Source of the DNA: Streptomyces mirabilis
Lineage (GTDB): Bacteria > Actinomycetota > Actinomycetes > Streptomycetales > Streptomycetaceae
Length of the DNA stretch: 64,000 bases
Assembly (NCBI RefSeq): GCF_039503195.1
Contig: NZ_JBCJKP010000001.1
Coordinates: 2,294,001-2,358,000, forward strand
Reading direction: 5' to 3'
Shown: one piece after another, positions 46,501-55,755 of the stretch
Layout: each line of letters starts with the position of its first letter
How positions within the stretch are numbered: the first letter of the stretch is position 1
Position numbers and translations under genes: made by a program
The notes under the pieces: model-generated
Database searches by the model: none
Told to the model about the DNA's origin: nothing
Seen by the model: only the letters and a program-made list of their open reading frames with translations

Positions 46501-47727
46501 TCAGTCCCCGCTGCACGCCTCCTCGAAGAAGTCCAGGTTCTCCTGCAGCGACTTCATCAGCCGGTCCCGCTCGGCCTCGTCCACCTGCACCGGTACGACC
46601 CCGGAGGCGTCGGTGAGTCTGCGGAAGCCGCCGCGGCTCTCCAGTCGCCCCAGCACCCGCACCGGCAGCCCCACCAGATGGGCGTGGCCCGCTATCCGGT
46701 ACGCCTCCTCGTCGAGCGTCATGCGGACGTGCTGGACCTCCGCTCCCGCGATCACCCGCAGCCGTACGGTGCCCTCGCCGCGCGGCTGGGACCTGCGCAT
46801 CCGCACCACGGCACCGGTGAGCCGCACCGGTACGGACGGTTCGGCGCGCAGGTAGCGGGCCCCGGCCTCGCGCAGGACGGGGAGGTCACCGGGCGAGAAC
46901 TCGACGGCCTCGTCGGGCGCCGCACAGCCCTCGGGGACCCCGGCGGCGGGCGCCCACTCGACGGCGACCCGGGCGCCCTCCGTGCCGCGCACGAGGGCGA
47001 CGACGGCCTCGGTGAGTTCATGGCTGACGCCCGCCTCGACGGCCGCGTCGAAGGCGTCCATGCCGCCGGTGGCCCGCTGGTAGTCGATGGCCTCGCGGGC
47101 GGCGTACAGCGCCTGGTGCAGGCGTACGGACAGTGGTCGGCCGGTGTCGACGGGTACGAAGGCGGTGAGTCGGCGCCCGCCGGGGTCGGCGCCGACCAGG
47201 ACGTTCTCCAGGGAGGCGGCGGCGGGTCGGCGGTGGCGGGCGCCGTAATAGCCCGCACGCGCACGTGTGGCGAGCGCCGCCGCGAGCAGCATCGAGCGGG
47301 CGGCCGAGCGCAGCCGCTCCTCCACGCTCCAGGACGTGGCGCCCAAGGGCCCGGTCGGGACGTCGCGCCACCAGCGGATCTCGTCGCTGGGCACGGCGAG
47401 GGCGACCAGCACGTCGCGCGCGGACGGCGCGCCGCTGCGGGAGAGTGCGAGGAGCGCCTCGCCGAGGAGGTCGTCGCTGTCGGGGAAGGCCCGGTTCTCC
47501 GGCACGAGCAGGCTCGTGCCGCCGCCACCGGGCCCGGGTGGGGTCCATCGGCCGTACCGTCCGGCCGCTCCGCCGCGGCGCTGCCAGCCGTGGCGGTGCA
47601 GCAGCGCGCTGAGGACGGCGGGGTCGACCTGCCCCGGCTCGGGCGGCTCGGCCCAGTGGGACTCGACGGGATGCGGCCTCACCGGCCGGAGCGGTTCGCC
47701 GAGGGAGTCGATGGGGCGGTGTGTCAA
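46501..47727 (-). CDS. OB-fold-like hypothetical protein coupled to the DUF4365 gene
   Basis: A 408-residue protein of unknown function. The middle is helical (EERLRSAARSMLLAAALATRA), and residues 200-310 form a mixed alpha/beta region. The last 110 residues look OB-like: VRLTGAVVRMRRSQP, then alternating beta residues (VRLRVIAGAEVQHVRMTLDE), then GLPVRVLGRLESRGGFRR. The start is a TTG at 47727, supported by GGGAGGGAAACC just before it and by overlap with the DUF4365 stop (TTGA). Translation coupling implies a shared task. No catalytic motif is visible. OB fold is an inference from pattern. Confidence 0.7.
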   Translation of the reverse strand: MTHRPIDSLGEPLRPVRPHPVESHWAEPPEPGQVDPAVLSALLHRHGWQRRGGAAGRYGRWTPPGPGGGGTSLLVPENRAFPDSDDLLGEALLALSRSGAPSARDVLVALAVPSDEIRWWRDVPTGPLGATSWSVEERLRSAARSMLLAAALATRARAGYYGARHRRPAAASLENVLVGADPGGRRLTAFVPVDTGRPLSVRLHQALYAAREAIDYQRATGGMDAFDAAVEAGVSHELTEAVVALVRGTEGARVAVEWAPAAGVPEGCAAPDEAVEFSPGDLPVLREAGARYLRAEPSVPVRLTGAVVRMRRSQPRGEGTVRLRVIAGAEVQHVRMTLDEEAYRIAGHAHLVGLPVRVLGRLESRGGFRRLTDASGVVPVQVDEAERDRLMKSLQENLDFFEEACSGD

Positions 47728-48290
47728 GGTTTCCCTCCCGTCCCGACCCTCGTCATGATCTCGCAGAGCGCCCTGTCGTCGAAGATGCGCGAGGTCGGTA
47801 TACGCACGGTGGTCCGGCGCCGGCCGGTGATCGCGTGGCCGGCGAGGTTGATCCAGTAGCAGCAGTGCCGCAGGTCGAGGCGGTCGTGGCTGGCGCGCAG
47901 CCAGTCGTCCTGGGACCTGGGCACGAGCATCACGACCAGGATCTTGTGCACCGAGACCGGGGTGCGGGCGAGCTTCGCCAGGTGCTCGTTGTCGAGCGTG
48001 AAGGAGAAGGCGGGCCCGGGCGGGTTCGGCGGGATCTGGTACGTGCACTTGAGCTGCACCTTGATAGTGACTTCGTCGTCGACCGTGTGCCCGGGGGCGC
48101 TGTGGCTGACGTGCCAGTCGATGCCGTTGTCGGGAAAGGGCTGGGACAGCGAACAGCCCGCCGCGGCCGCGACGGCGTGCAAGTAGCCCACCTGCAAGGT
48201 CTCCATGCAGGCGGTGGTGGCGAGTGTGCCGCGATGGGGTGCCGTCCGCTGGGGCAGCAGCCCGCCCCGCTCGGGCTGCGCGAGTGCCAT
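47724..48290 (-). CDS. DUF4365 protein, putative PD-(D/E)XK-type nuclease
   Basis: A 188-residue protein of the DUF4365 family. The sequence shows LHAVAAAAGCSLSQPFPDNG, GIDWHVSH and VTIKVQLKCTYQIP. The Asp in GIDW followed by the Q-x-K of VQLKCT resembles the Mrr-like PD-(D/E)XK active site, which makes a nuclease likely. HCCYWINLAGH and RTTVRIPTSRIFDD follow. The ATG at 48290 (MALAQPERGGLL) is preferred; a TTG at 48314 is possible. It overlaps the next gene by four bases (TTGA). A DEDDh exonuclease gene diverges from it 170 bases upstream. Confidence 0.75.
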   Translation of the reverse strand: MALAQPERGGLLPQRTAPHRGTLATTACMETLQVGYLHAVAAAAGCSLSQPFPDNGIDWHVSHSAPGHTVDDEVTIKVQLKCTYQIPPNPPGPAFSFTLDNEHLAKLARTPVSVHKILVVMLVPRSQDDWLRASHDRLDLRHCCYWINLAGHAITGRRRTTVRIPTSRIFDDRALCEIMTRVGTGGKP

Positions 48291-48460
48291 GAGTCCAACA
48301 GCCTTCCAAGCCAAGTGATTCCCCGCGACGGGCCGCTGAACTGCAAAGACCCGTACCTGTGTTGTCTCCTTCCGGCGTACGGCGCAAACAGCCCGGGTAT
48401 CACCAAACGGGCAGAAGACGGTGCGTCAGCTGCCGTGGGTGAACGAGGAGTTGTGTACGT

Positions 48461-49186
48461 ATGACGTGCTGGTACGAAGGCCCTTTGGCCGCGTTCGACA
48501 CGGAGACCACGGGTGTGGACGTCGAGACCGACCGGATCGTGTCGGCCGCCGTCGTCGTCCAGGACGCCGCGGGTTCCCGGCCCCGGGTGACCCGCTGGCT
48601 GGTGAACCCGGGCGTGCCGGTGCCCGCGGGTGCGACGGCGGTGCACGGGCTGACAGACGAACACCTTCAGCGCAACGGCCGCTGGCCGTCGCCGGTGATG
48701 GACGAGATAGCCAGGCTGCTGGGCGAACAGGCCGCGGCGGGCCGCCCGCTCGTCGTGATGAACGCGCCGTTCGATCTGACGCTCCTGGACCGGGAGTTGC
48801 GCCGCCATCGCGCCACCACTCTCGACCGGTGGTTCGAGCCGGCGCCGCTGCGTGTGCTCGATCCGCGGGTTCTGGACAAACATCTGGACCGCTATCGCAA
48901 GGGCCGCCGCACCCTGACCGACCTGTGCGCGCACTACGACGTGGTGCTGGAGGGCGCGCACGACGCGGCGGCGGACGCACTGGCCGCGATGGAGGTCGTA
49001 CGAGCGGTGGGGCGTCGTTTCGCCACCAGGCTGGAGCGGCTCTCCCCCGCCGAGCTGCACACCCTGCAGTCGGTGTGGCACGCGGCACAGGCGCGCGGCC
49101 TTCAGGCGTGGTTCGCGCGCAGTGGTTCACCGGAGGCGGTGGATCCGGCGTGGCCGCTGCGCCCGGAACTGCCGGCGGCGGCCTGA
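48461..49186 (+). CDS. DEDDh 3'-5' exonuclease, DnaQ-like
   Basis: A 241-residue protein of the DnaQ/DEDDh superfamily. Exo I is AAFDTETTGVDVETDRIVSA, Exo II is VVMNAPFDLTLLDREL, and Exo III is HDAAADALAAMEV with the DEDDh histidine spacing. The sequence has no polymerase or UvrC domain, so it is a stand-alone exonuclease such as a proofreading or RNA-trimming enzyme. ATG at 48461. It diverges from the DUF4365 nuclease and is followed by a tRNA-Val gene on the opposite strand. Confidence 0.88.
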   Translation: MTCWYEGPLAAFDTETTGVDVETDRIVSAAVVVQDAAGSRPRVTRWLVNPGVPVPAGATAVHGLTDEHLQRNGRWPSPVMDEIARLLGEQAAAGRPLVVMNAPFDLTLLDRELRRHRATTLDRWFEPAPLRVLDPRVLDKHLDRYRKGRRTLTDLCAHYDVVLEGAHDAAADALAAMEVVRAVGRRFATRLERLSPAELHTLQSVWHAAQARGLQAWFARSGSPEAVDPAWPLRPELPAAA

Positions 49187-49207
49187 GCCCGCGCGGGACA
49201 ACGAAAA

Positions 49208-49232
49208 ACCGGTCCGTCTGTGACGGACCGGT
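49208..49232 (-). terminator. Perfect hairpin with T tract after tRNA-Val
   Basis: ACCGGTCCGTC (49208-49218) and GACGGACCGGT (49222-49232) pair exactly over a TGT loop. On the minus strand a T tract (TTTTTCG) follows, so it is a classical intrinsic terminator for the tRNA. It also lies 22 bases after the exonuclease stop on the other strand. Confidence 0.85.
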
Positions 49233-49242
49233 CTTCTCCGGG

Positions 49243-49314
49243 TGGGCGATACTGGGTTCGAACCAGTGACCTCTTCGGTGTGAACGAAGCGCTCTCCCAC
49301 TGAGCTAATCGCCC
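49243..49314 (-). tRNA. tRNA-Val (CAC)
   Basis: The minus strand gives GGGCGATTAGCTCAGTGGGA, then CGCTTCG-TTCACAC-CGAAG (anticodon CAC) and ACTGG-TTCGAAC-CCAGT ahead of ATCGCCC. A full cloverleaf of 72 bases folds. It is 70/72 identical to the tRNA at 60.0 kb. CCA is not encoded. The anticodon reads GTG, the commonest Val codon in high-GC genomes together with GTC. Confidence 0.95.
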
Positions 49315-49376
49315 GGGAACGCACTGAACAATACAGGTCCCTGCGGGTGTGGTTCAAACCGCTTCGAGGTGAGCCG

Positions 49377-49823
49377 TCAGTCACCCGTGAGTCGGGCCGC
49401 CAGTCCGCGCTGTCCCGCGCGCATCATCAGGGCGTGGTTGGCGCGGAACACCGGCCGTCCCGGTACCGCGAACCGCCGCAGCAGCGGCTTGCTCACGTCG
49501 ACCTCCTGGTCGTACTGGGCGCGGGTGCCGGACCCGGCGGTGGTGAGCGTCCAGCGCGCCCAGCCCTCGAGGTCGCCCGCCATCGCGATCTCCAGGACCC
49601 CGGCCGCCGGGTCGCGGCGCAGCTCGCGTGCCGTGAACACCAGGTCGTACGGCAGGAACGAGCGGATGCGCATGGTGCCGCTGCGCTCGTCGATCCGGGT
49701 CACCTCACGGACCTGGGGCCACCAGCGCGGGTAGTCCTCGGCCTGTTCGAGAACGGGGTAGACCTCGGAGGGCGGCGCGGGCAGGGCCCACACACTGCGG
49801 AAGCGGTAATGGCTCCAGTCCAT
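49377..49823 (-). CDS. SRPBCC (START-like) family protein
   Basis: A 148-residue single-domain protein of the polyketide cyclase/START-like superfamily. Its sequence contains WALPAPPSEVYPVLEQAEDY, PRWWPQVREV, a central beta-rich segment and DVSKPLLRRFAVPG near the end. This fold binds lipids or polyketides in a hydrophobic cavity; no substrate can be named. The ATG at 49823 (MDWSHYRFRS) is chosen over an upstream start because the domain begins there. It diverges from the large membrane protein gene. Confidence 0.8.
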   Translation of the reverse strand: MDWSHYRFRSVWALPAPPSEVYPVLEQAEDYPRWWPQVREVTRIDERSGTMRIRSFLPYDLVFTARELRRDPAAGVLEIAMAGDLEGWARWTLTTAGSGTRAQYDQEVDVSKPLLRRFAVPGRPVFRANHALMMRAGQRGLAARLTGD

Positions 49824-49912
49824 GGACGGAGTGTGCCCGACCGGGCATCTGAGTACGGCATGAGTACGCGCACTCATGCCGGAGAAGGTGACCGGGACCA
49901 CACTCCCGGAAT

Positions 49913-52303
49913 ATGACCCACCTTCCGCCCCCGGCCGAGGAGTTGCGGCTCCTGGACACCGAGCTGCGGCAACTCGACGCGCGCCGGGCCCTGTTGCTGG
50001 CGCGCCGCGCCTGGCTGATCACCGCGCTCCGGCCGCCCGTGGCTCCGCCGCCTCCGCCCCCGCCCGTACGCGGGCCCGAGGCCACGGCGCCCCGCGTCCA
50101 GAACGTGCTGCTCGTTCTCGGCGGCGCCCTCCTGACCATCGCCGCGATCGCGTTCACGCTGGTCAGCTGGGGCCGGATGGGGATCGCCGGGCGGGCGCTG
50201 GTGCTGGGCGCGGTGACGCTGGCCGCACTCGGCTCACCCGTGCTCCTGCTCCGGCACAGGCTGCGCTCGACGGCGGAGGCCGTGGCGGGGCTGGGACTCG
50301 CGCTGACGGTCCTGGACGTGTACGCGCTGCACGAGGTCGCGCTCCCCGACACGAACGGCCTGGGCTACGCGGCCATCGCGTCGGCCGTGTTGGCGGCCCT
50401 GTGGACGGCGTACGGACTCGCACTGGGCGGGACGCGCCGGCCGACCGGTGAAGCGGCCACCCCCGCGCGGCTCACTCTGCGCCTGCCCCTGCCGACGGCG
50501 CTGGCCGCCGCGCAGCTCCCGCTGATCCTCTGGGCGGCCGCGGCCGACGCGGGCGCCCCCGTCGTGACGGGGGCGCTGCTGGTCACGGCCGCGCTCGACA
50601 CGGCCGTCGCGCTCCGGGTGCCCGTGCGGTCCGTATGTCTCGTCGCCGCCGTGGGCGCGTACGGCCTGGGCGGCTGGGGCTCCTTCGCGGCCGGCTGGCT
50701 GTCCTGGACGGCCACCGGTCCGAGCGCCGTCGCCCGTGCGGCGGCGCTGCTCCTCTTCGCGGCGGCGATCGCTCTGGCGGCGGCGTGGCGGCTGCCGGAC
50801 ACGAACGTCGCCACCTGGGTCGCCTCGGCCGGCGGCCTGCTCACGGTCGCCGCGCTCGGGGGCGTCCCGCGCTCCTCGCTGCCGGGCGAGTGGACGGTTC
50901 CGGGGTATCTGGTCTGCGCCGTGGCCGTGTCGGCTGCCGTACGCACCCGGCTCCCCGAGCCGATGAGGCGTGGCCTCGCCCTGGCGGCCGCCTCGGTGCA
51001 GGCGGTCGCGGTGGTGTGGGCGTTGCCGCCGGTCGCCGTCGCTCTGCTGGGCCCGGTGGCCCGGGTGGGACGGGTCTGGACCGGGGCCCCCTCGGCCGCG
51101 CGTGAGGCGGTCACGACCGACGGCGTCCCCTGGCCCCCGTACGCGGCCACGGCCCCGCTCGTCCTCGTGGTCGTCGCCACCGTCCTCGCCGTGGCCGTCC
51201 GCGGTACGCAGTGGCGCCCCAGGGCGACGATCGGCGCGTCGGCCCTCGTCTGGGCTGCCGCGCTCGTCCTTCCCGCGGCCCTCGACATCCCCTACTGGGC
51301 CGGGATGTCGGCGCAAGGACTCACGATCGTGGCGGCGCTGGCGTACGTCGCCCGCTCGGCTGAGCCGCGCCCGGTCCTCTTCCTCCTGGCCCTTGTCAGC
51401 TCGGTGAGCCTCGCGTGCCTCTCCCTCGCCGCCGAGGGCACGACCCTCGGCGTCCTCGCCGCGCTGACCGTGCTGTTCGCCGCCGTGTCCGGGCGCTCGC
51501 GCCTCGCCCCGGTCGCCGCCCTCACGTACGCCACCGCGCTGGCCTGTGCCGTGGGCGCGTCCCTCGGCTGGCCGTCGCAGTACATCGCGCTGCTGGTCCT
51601 CGTCGTACCGGTCGTCGCGGCTCTGCTCGCGGCACGCCTCGTGGGCTCCCCCGCGCGTGTGCCCGTCGAGGTGACGGGCGCCGTCGCCGGGCTGCTCGCC
51701 GTCGGTCTCGCGGTGCCCGCCCCGCCGTTGCTGGCCCTGGTGCTGGCCCTGTGCGCGGTGATCGCCGCGGGCACCGCCGTACGGGAGGACAGGCGGGCCG
51801 CCGGTTACGCGGCCACCGCCCTGTTCGTGCTGGCCGCCTGGGTCCGGCTGGCGTGCTGGGGCGTCGGCTCCGTCGAGGCGTACACACTGCCGGTGACCGT
51901 GCCGGCGCTGCTGGTGGGGGCGTTCGGGCGCCGAAAGGATCCGCTGACCTCGTCCTGGACGGCGTACGGAGCGGGGCTGTCCGTCACGCTCGTGCCGAGT
52001 CTCCTGACGGCGTGGGTCGACCCGGACTGGCCGCGCCCCCTGCTGCTCGGTGTCGCGGCCCTCGCGGTCACCCTCGTGGGTGCCCGGCACCGGCTGCGGG
52101 CCCCGCTCGTCCTCGGGGGTGGCGTGCTCGCGCTGGACGCCCTGCACGAACTCGCCCCGTACCTCGTGCAGATGGCGGGCGCGCTGCCGCGGTGGGTGCC
52201 TCCCGCACTCGCCGGTCTGGTGCTGCTCGCACTCGGTGCGACGTACGAGCAGCGGATCCGGGACGCGCGACGCGTGCGGGAGGTACTGGGGAGAATGCGC
52301 TGA
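49913..52303 (+). CDS. Large multi-pass membrane protein (hypothetical)
   Basis: A 796-residue protein with a coiled-coil N-terminus (EELRLLDTELRQLDARRALL) and a Pro-rich linker. More than twenty predicted membrane segments of Ala/Leu/Val run to the end. No catalytic motif or transporter signature is recognised. It resembles the large SCO7336-type integral membrane proteins of streptomycetes. ATG at 49913, close to the divergent SRPBCC gene; the two may share a promoter region. Composition is like its neighbours. Confidence 0.75.
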   Translation: MTHLPPPAEELRLLDTELRQLDARRALLLARRAWLITALRPPVAPPPPPPPVRGPEATAPRVQNVLLVLGGALLTIAAIAFTLVSWGRMGIAGRALVLGAVTLAALGSPVLLLRHRLRSTAEAVAGLGLALTVLDVYALHEVALPDTNGLGYAAIASAVLAALWTAYGLALGGTRRPTGEAATPARLTLRLPLPTALAAAQLPLILWAAAADAGAPVVTGALLVTAALDTAVALRVPVRSVCLVAAVGAYGLGGWGSFAAGWLSWTATGPSAVARAAALLLFAAAIALAAAWRLPDTNVATWVASAGGLLTVAALGGVPRSSLPGEWTVPGYLVCAVAVSAAVRTRLPEPMRRGLALAAASVQAVAVVWALPPVAVALLGPVARVGRVWTGAPSAAREAVTTDGVPWPPYAATAPLVLVVVATVLAVAVRGTQWRPRATIGASALVWAAALVLPAALDIPYWAGMSAQGLTIVAALAYVARSAEPRPVLFLLALVSSVSLACLSLAAEGTTLGVLAALTVLFAAVSGRSRLAPVAALTYATALACAVGASLGWPSQYIALLVLVVPVVAALLAARLVGSPARVPVEVTGAVAGLLAVGLAVPAPPLLALVLALCAVIAAGTAVREDRRAAGYAATALFVLAAWVRLACWGVGSVEAYTLPVTVPALLVGAFGRRKDPLTSSWTAYGAGLSVTLVPSLLTAWVDPDWPRPLLLGVAALAVTLVGARHRLRAPLVLGGGVLALDALHELAPYLVQMAGALPRWVPPALAGLVLLALGATYEQRIRDARRVREVLGRMR

Positions 52304-52313
52304 CCGGCGGGGG

Positions 52314-55046
52314 CTACGGCATCTTGTCGCCGAGCAGTGCGAGGTTCTCGATGGCGGCGAGGCCGTACAGGGCGCTGTCGTTCGAACTGACCCAGTTGGC
52401 CTCGCTGCCGGGAACCAGCGTGACCGGGCCGCTCAGCGGCTCGGTCTTCCAGGGCGAGGACTCCATGTAGCCGTCGGAGCTGTAGAACTTCGTCCACGCG
52501 CGCTTGGCGAGCGTCGCGTCGCCGGTCTGGACGGCGGCGTACGCGTCGAGGCGCGAGTGGCCCTGGAACAGCAGCAGGGAGCCGAAGTTGGAGCCGTAGC
52601 GCGCCGCCTGTTCGGTCTTGGTGGCGTTGAAGTAGCGGCAGTAGTCGAGGTAGACCTCCTTGAACTTCGGCATGTCGACCAGGTCGATCAGCTCGGCGCA
52701 CAGTTCGTTGAGGCCGAAGACGGCGGAGAGGTGCGAGACCGAGACGACCGGCGCGGAGGCGATGGCGAACCTGCCGGTGTCGAGGTCGTACAGTCCGCTG
52801 CCCTGGACGAAGCCGTTGGGCTGGGCGGCGATCGTCTCCATCGTGGACAGCACGCGTGCCTTGGCCTTCTCCGCCTTCGGGCCCTTGCGCTCCCACTCCG
52901 TGAGCCAGGCCGAGACCAGACCGCTCCAGTCGGTGCCGAAGCCGATGGACAGGGCGTGCCGGTCGGGGGTGTACGGCTCGGTGCGGATCTTGCGGATCGG
53001 GTCGAGGACGAGAAAGGTCTCGTCGGAGTCGACGTTGGCGTGCATGAGGTCGCCGACCCGCTCGTCGGCGGTGAGGTAGTAGTAATAGCGGCGGTACGTG
53101 GTGTTGGCGATGCGCTGCTGTTTGGCGCTGTCGGCGTAGTGCTGCACGCCGTGCCGGGTGCCGAGGCCCGCCCACTGGCCGAGGTGGTAGACGTCGACCT
53201 CGCCGGTGTGCCGGGTGAGCGCCTCGGCGAAGCGGAAGATGTCCGAGCGGCCCGAGCGGAGATAGGCCATCCAGAGCCAGATGTCGGGCGACAGCTCGGA
53301 GTTGTCCCAGGCGTAGCCGCCGACGTCGTAGCGCCATTGGTGACGCACGGTGTCGTACGAGTGCATGAAGTCGCCGTAGTCCCAGAAGCCGTACCAACGG
53401 CGCATCTCCACCTGGTCCTTGTAATAGGTGAAGAGGAAGTCGAGATGGTCCTCGATCTTCGCCTTGGCGGCGGTGGAGCGGTCCGGTTCGGAGAAGAGGC
53501 CGCCGAAGACCTTGGCCTTGATGAGCTGCTTGGGCGGGGCGGCGAGCTGCGGCAACACCCGTACGGCCGCGACCTGTTCGGCGAGCGTCTCGGGCGTGGG
53601 CGTCGACTCGTTGGCCCAGAAGAGGAGTTCGGAGGTGCGGGCGATGCCGTAGGGGGTGCCGAACTCGGGTTCGTAGTCCTCGTAGGTGATGTTGAGGCCT
53701 TCGAGCTGCTCGGCGTAGGTGTCCTGGCCCATGCCGTCGTGGTAGAAGCGCAGGTCCATGGGCTGCGCCTCGGGCGACCAGAGCCAGAGGGTGACCTCGG
53801 CCTCGTCGGTCGCCGCGTCGCGGATGTCGAGCTGCGCCGGGTACTTCTCCCAGAAGTCCCTGAGGCCGAAGGAGAGACCGCCGCTCGCCCCGCCGACGTA
53901 GCCGAACCCGCTCGCCCGGTGTCCACCGCCCGCACCGATCCAGCCGTGCCCCTTCTTGGTGCGCTTGCGCAGGGTGAAGCCGTCGGCGGAGAGCTGGGAG
54001 AGGGTGTAGTCGCCCCACTGGGGGATGTACTGGAGGCGGGTCGTCACCCGCTGGTCCCAGGTGGAGGGGTCGGGCAGCTTCTCGCCCGCGAACTGGGCCG
54101 CCTGCACGGCCGCGCCCGGGTCGCGGCGCAGCCCGGTGATGCCCTGCACGGCCTCCCGCAGCAGACCGGAGCCGTCGCCGCCGATGCGGATGTGCCGGTC
54201 GTACGCCGCGTCGCGCATCGGCACGTTGAAGCGGACGCCGAGGCCGCGGATGAAGTCGCCGCTCGTCTTCCCCGGCTCCTGCTTCCCGTCGAAGGTGATG
54301 GTGTGCACCATCCGGAAGGAGTCGGCGCCCGCGTAGAAGTACAGCCGGATCGAGAACGGCAGCCAGCTGCGGCTGCCCTTGCGGTGCTTGCCGTCGATGC
54401 GGACGACGGCACGGACCGGGCCCTCCTGCTCGACCGTGACCTCGGCGATGACGCTCTCGAACCGCTCGTACTTCTCCGCGCCCTGGTCCTCGTCCTCGAT
54501 CTCGGGCTGGCGGATCAGCACCAGCCGGCCGTCCTTGGCGATCTCGGTGGAGCCGCGCTTCACCGATTTGACCAGGGCGGAGCCGCTCTTGCCGATCTTC
54601 GCGGTGATGACGCCCGTCGAGATGTCGATGGTGCCGCCGCTCTTGTCGACGGTCACCTTCTTGTCGGGGGCGGCGGGCGCGCCGGCGGCGAGCGTGAGCT
54701 TTCCGGAGCCGGAACTGACCGCGTGAGCCGTCCACTTGAGGGAGCCGTCCGGCCAGTACGCGATCGGCCAGGACTGCACCGGCACGTCCTTGCCGGAGGC
54801 GTCGGTGAGCGCGAAGGTCTGGTCCTGCTGGTACGCGCCCTTCGGCCAGGGCACGCCGACGGTGGAGCCGGGGGCGGCACCAAGGGCGCCGTCCTCCAGC
54901 CAGTCCAGGGTCACGGGGTCGGTGTCGGCGGCCTCGGATCTGGCGGCGGCCTGCGCGTTCGTGCTTCCCAGGGCCCAGCTGAACTGTGCGGCGGCTCCGG
55001 CGACTGCGGCCGCCTTCAGCAGGGACCTGCGGGGGATGGGGGACAT
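52314..55046 (-). CDS. Tat-exported PL26/YetA-like rhamnogalacturonan lyase
   Basis: A 910-residue protein with a Tat signal (SPIPRRSLLKAAAVAGAAAQ). It then follows the YetA/PcRGLX architecture: an N-terminal RIFT-like barrel (about 45-220), a central beta-sandwich, and a C-terminal alpha/alpha toroid. The last contains MRRWYGFWDYGDFMHSYDTV and RYDVGGYAWDNSEL. Family members are exo-acting polysaccharide lyases on pectic rhamnogalacturonan I. No catalytic residue was verified. It ends the five-gene operon with a solute-binding protein, two permeases and DUF624, which would import the products. 78 bases separate it from DUF624. Confidence 0.8.
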   Translation of the reverse strand: MSPIPRRSLLKAAAVAGAAAQFSWALGSTNAQAAARSEAADTDPVTLDWLEDGALGAAPGSTVGVPWPKGAYQQDQTFALTDASGKDVPVQSWPIAYWPDGSLKWTAHAVSSGSGKLTLAAGAPAAPDKKVTVDKSGGTIDISTGVITAKIGKSGSALVKSVKRGSTEIAKDGRLVLIRQPEIEDEDQGAEKYERFESVIAEVTVEQEGPVRAVVRIDGKHRKGSRSWLPFSIRLYFYAGADSFRMVHTITFDGKQEPGKTSGDFIRGLGVRFNVPMRDAAYDRHIRIGGDGSGLLREAVQGITGLRRDPGAAVQAAQFAGEKLPDPSTWDQRVTTRLQYIPQWGDYTLSQLSADGFTLRKRTKKGHGWIGAGGGHRASGFGYVGGASGGLSFGLRDFWEKYPAQLDIRDAATDEAEVTLWLWSPEAQPMDLRFYHDGMGQDTYAEQLEGLNITYEDYEPEFGTPYGIARTSELLFWANESTPTPETLAEQVAAVRVLPQLAAPPKQLIKAKVFGGLFSEPDRSTAAKAKIEDHLDFLFTYYKDQVEMRRWYGFWDYGDFMHSYDTVRHQWRYDVGGYAWDNSELSPDIWLWMAYLRSGRSDIFRFAEALTRHTGEVDVYHLGQWAGLGTRHGVQHYADSAKQQRIANTTYRRYYYYLTADERVGDLMHANVDSDETFLVLDPIRKIRTEPYTPDRHALSIGFGTDWSGLVSAWLTEWERKGPKAEKAKARVLSTMETIAAQPNGFVQGSGLYDLDTGRFAIASAPVVSVSHLSAVFGLNELCAELIDLVDMPKFKEVYLDYCRYFNATKTEQAARYGSNFGSLLLFQGHSRLDAYAAVQTGDATLAKRAWTKFYSSDGYMESSPWKTEPLSGPVTLVPGSEANWVSSNDSALYGLAAIENLALLGDKMP

Positions 55047-55124
55047 GGCCTTTCCTTTCCGTGCGGGGAAGTCAGGGGCATGACAGAGCGAGGTACGACG
55101 CCGGGGCGCCGACCTGCGAGGAGC

Positions 55125-55754
55125 TCAGTGGCGGCGGTGGCGTGCCTCGACGGCCACGGCCGCCGCCGCGACGGCCCCCAGGACGGGGACCGCGAGCGGC
55201 GCGACGAACAGGGCGGAAGCGACCACGACGGCCAGTCCGCCCACGAGCAGGAACGAGCCGGCCGGATCGAGGACCGTACGGCGTCCCGCCTCCGCGAGCA
55301 GCGCCCGCCAGGAGGCACCGGGTTCCCAGACGGCCGCCGCGCGCAGCCCGGCCACGACGAGGCCGATCAGGGCGAAGAGACCGACGGCCCCGACGAGCGG
55401 GCCACCGGGGATGCCGGCGCGCACGGCCTGGACGTCCACCCAGACCGCGGCGGCCGCGGCCCAGCCGGCGACGCCGGCGATCCAGCCGCCCCGGACGGCG
55501 GCCCGGAAGTCGGCGACGAACTCCCTCAGGCCGCCCGCCTCGTGGGACGTACGCCGCCGCAGATGCCGTGCGCCGGCCGCGAACGCGGCGGGGTAGGTGA
55601 CCAGCGGCAGCGAGGCCACCGCGATCCACACCCCGGTGAGCAGACACTCGGCGAACACGCCGAAACGCTCGACGAAGACGGATTCGCGAGGTGCCTTGCG
55701 CGCCTTCGCCCGCCTCTTCCGCTCAGCCCGCGCGCGCAGTTGGCTGGTGGCCAT
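55125..55754 (-). CDS. DUF624 family (YesL-like) membrane protein
   Basis: A 209-residue protein with a basic N-terminus (RARAERKRRAKARKAPRESV) and about four or five membrane segments (FAECLLTGVWIAVASLPLVT first). It belongs with DUF624/YesL-type proteins that accompany pectin-related sugar ABC transporters. The role is unknown; a membrane accessory of the transporter is usual inference. It starts one base after the preceding permease's stop and precedes the lyase gene. Confidence 0.75.
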   Translation of the reverse strand: MATSQLRARAERKRRAKARKAPRESVFVERFGVFAECLLTGVWIAVASLPLVTYPAAFAAGARHLRRRTSHEAGGLREFVADFRAAVRGGWIAGVAGWAAAAAVWVDVQAVRAGIPGGPLVGAVGLFALIGLVVAGLRAAAVWEPGASWRALLAEAGRRTVLDPAGSFLLVGGLAVVVASALFVAPLAVPVLGAVAAAAVAVEARHRRH

Positions 55755-55755
55755 C

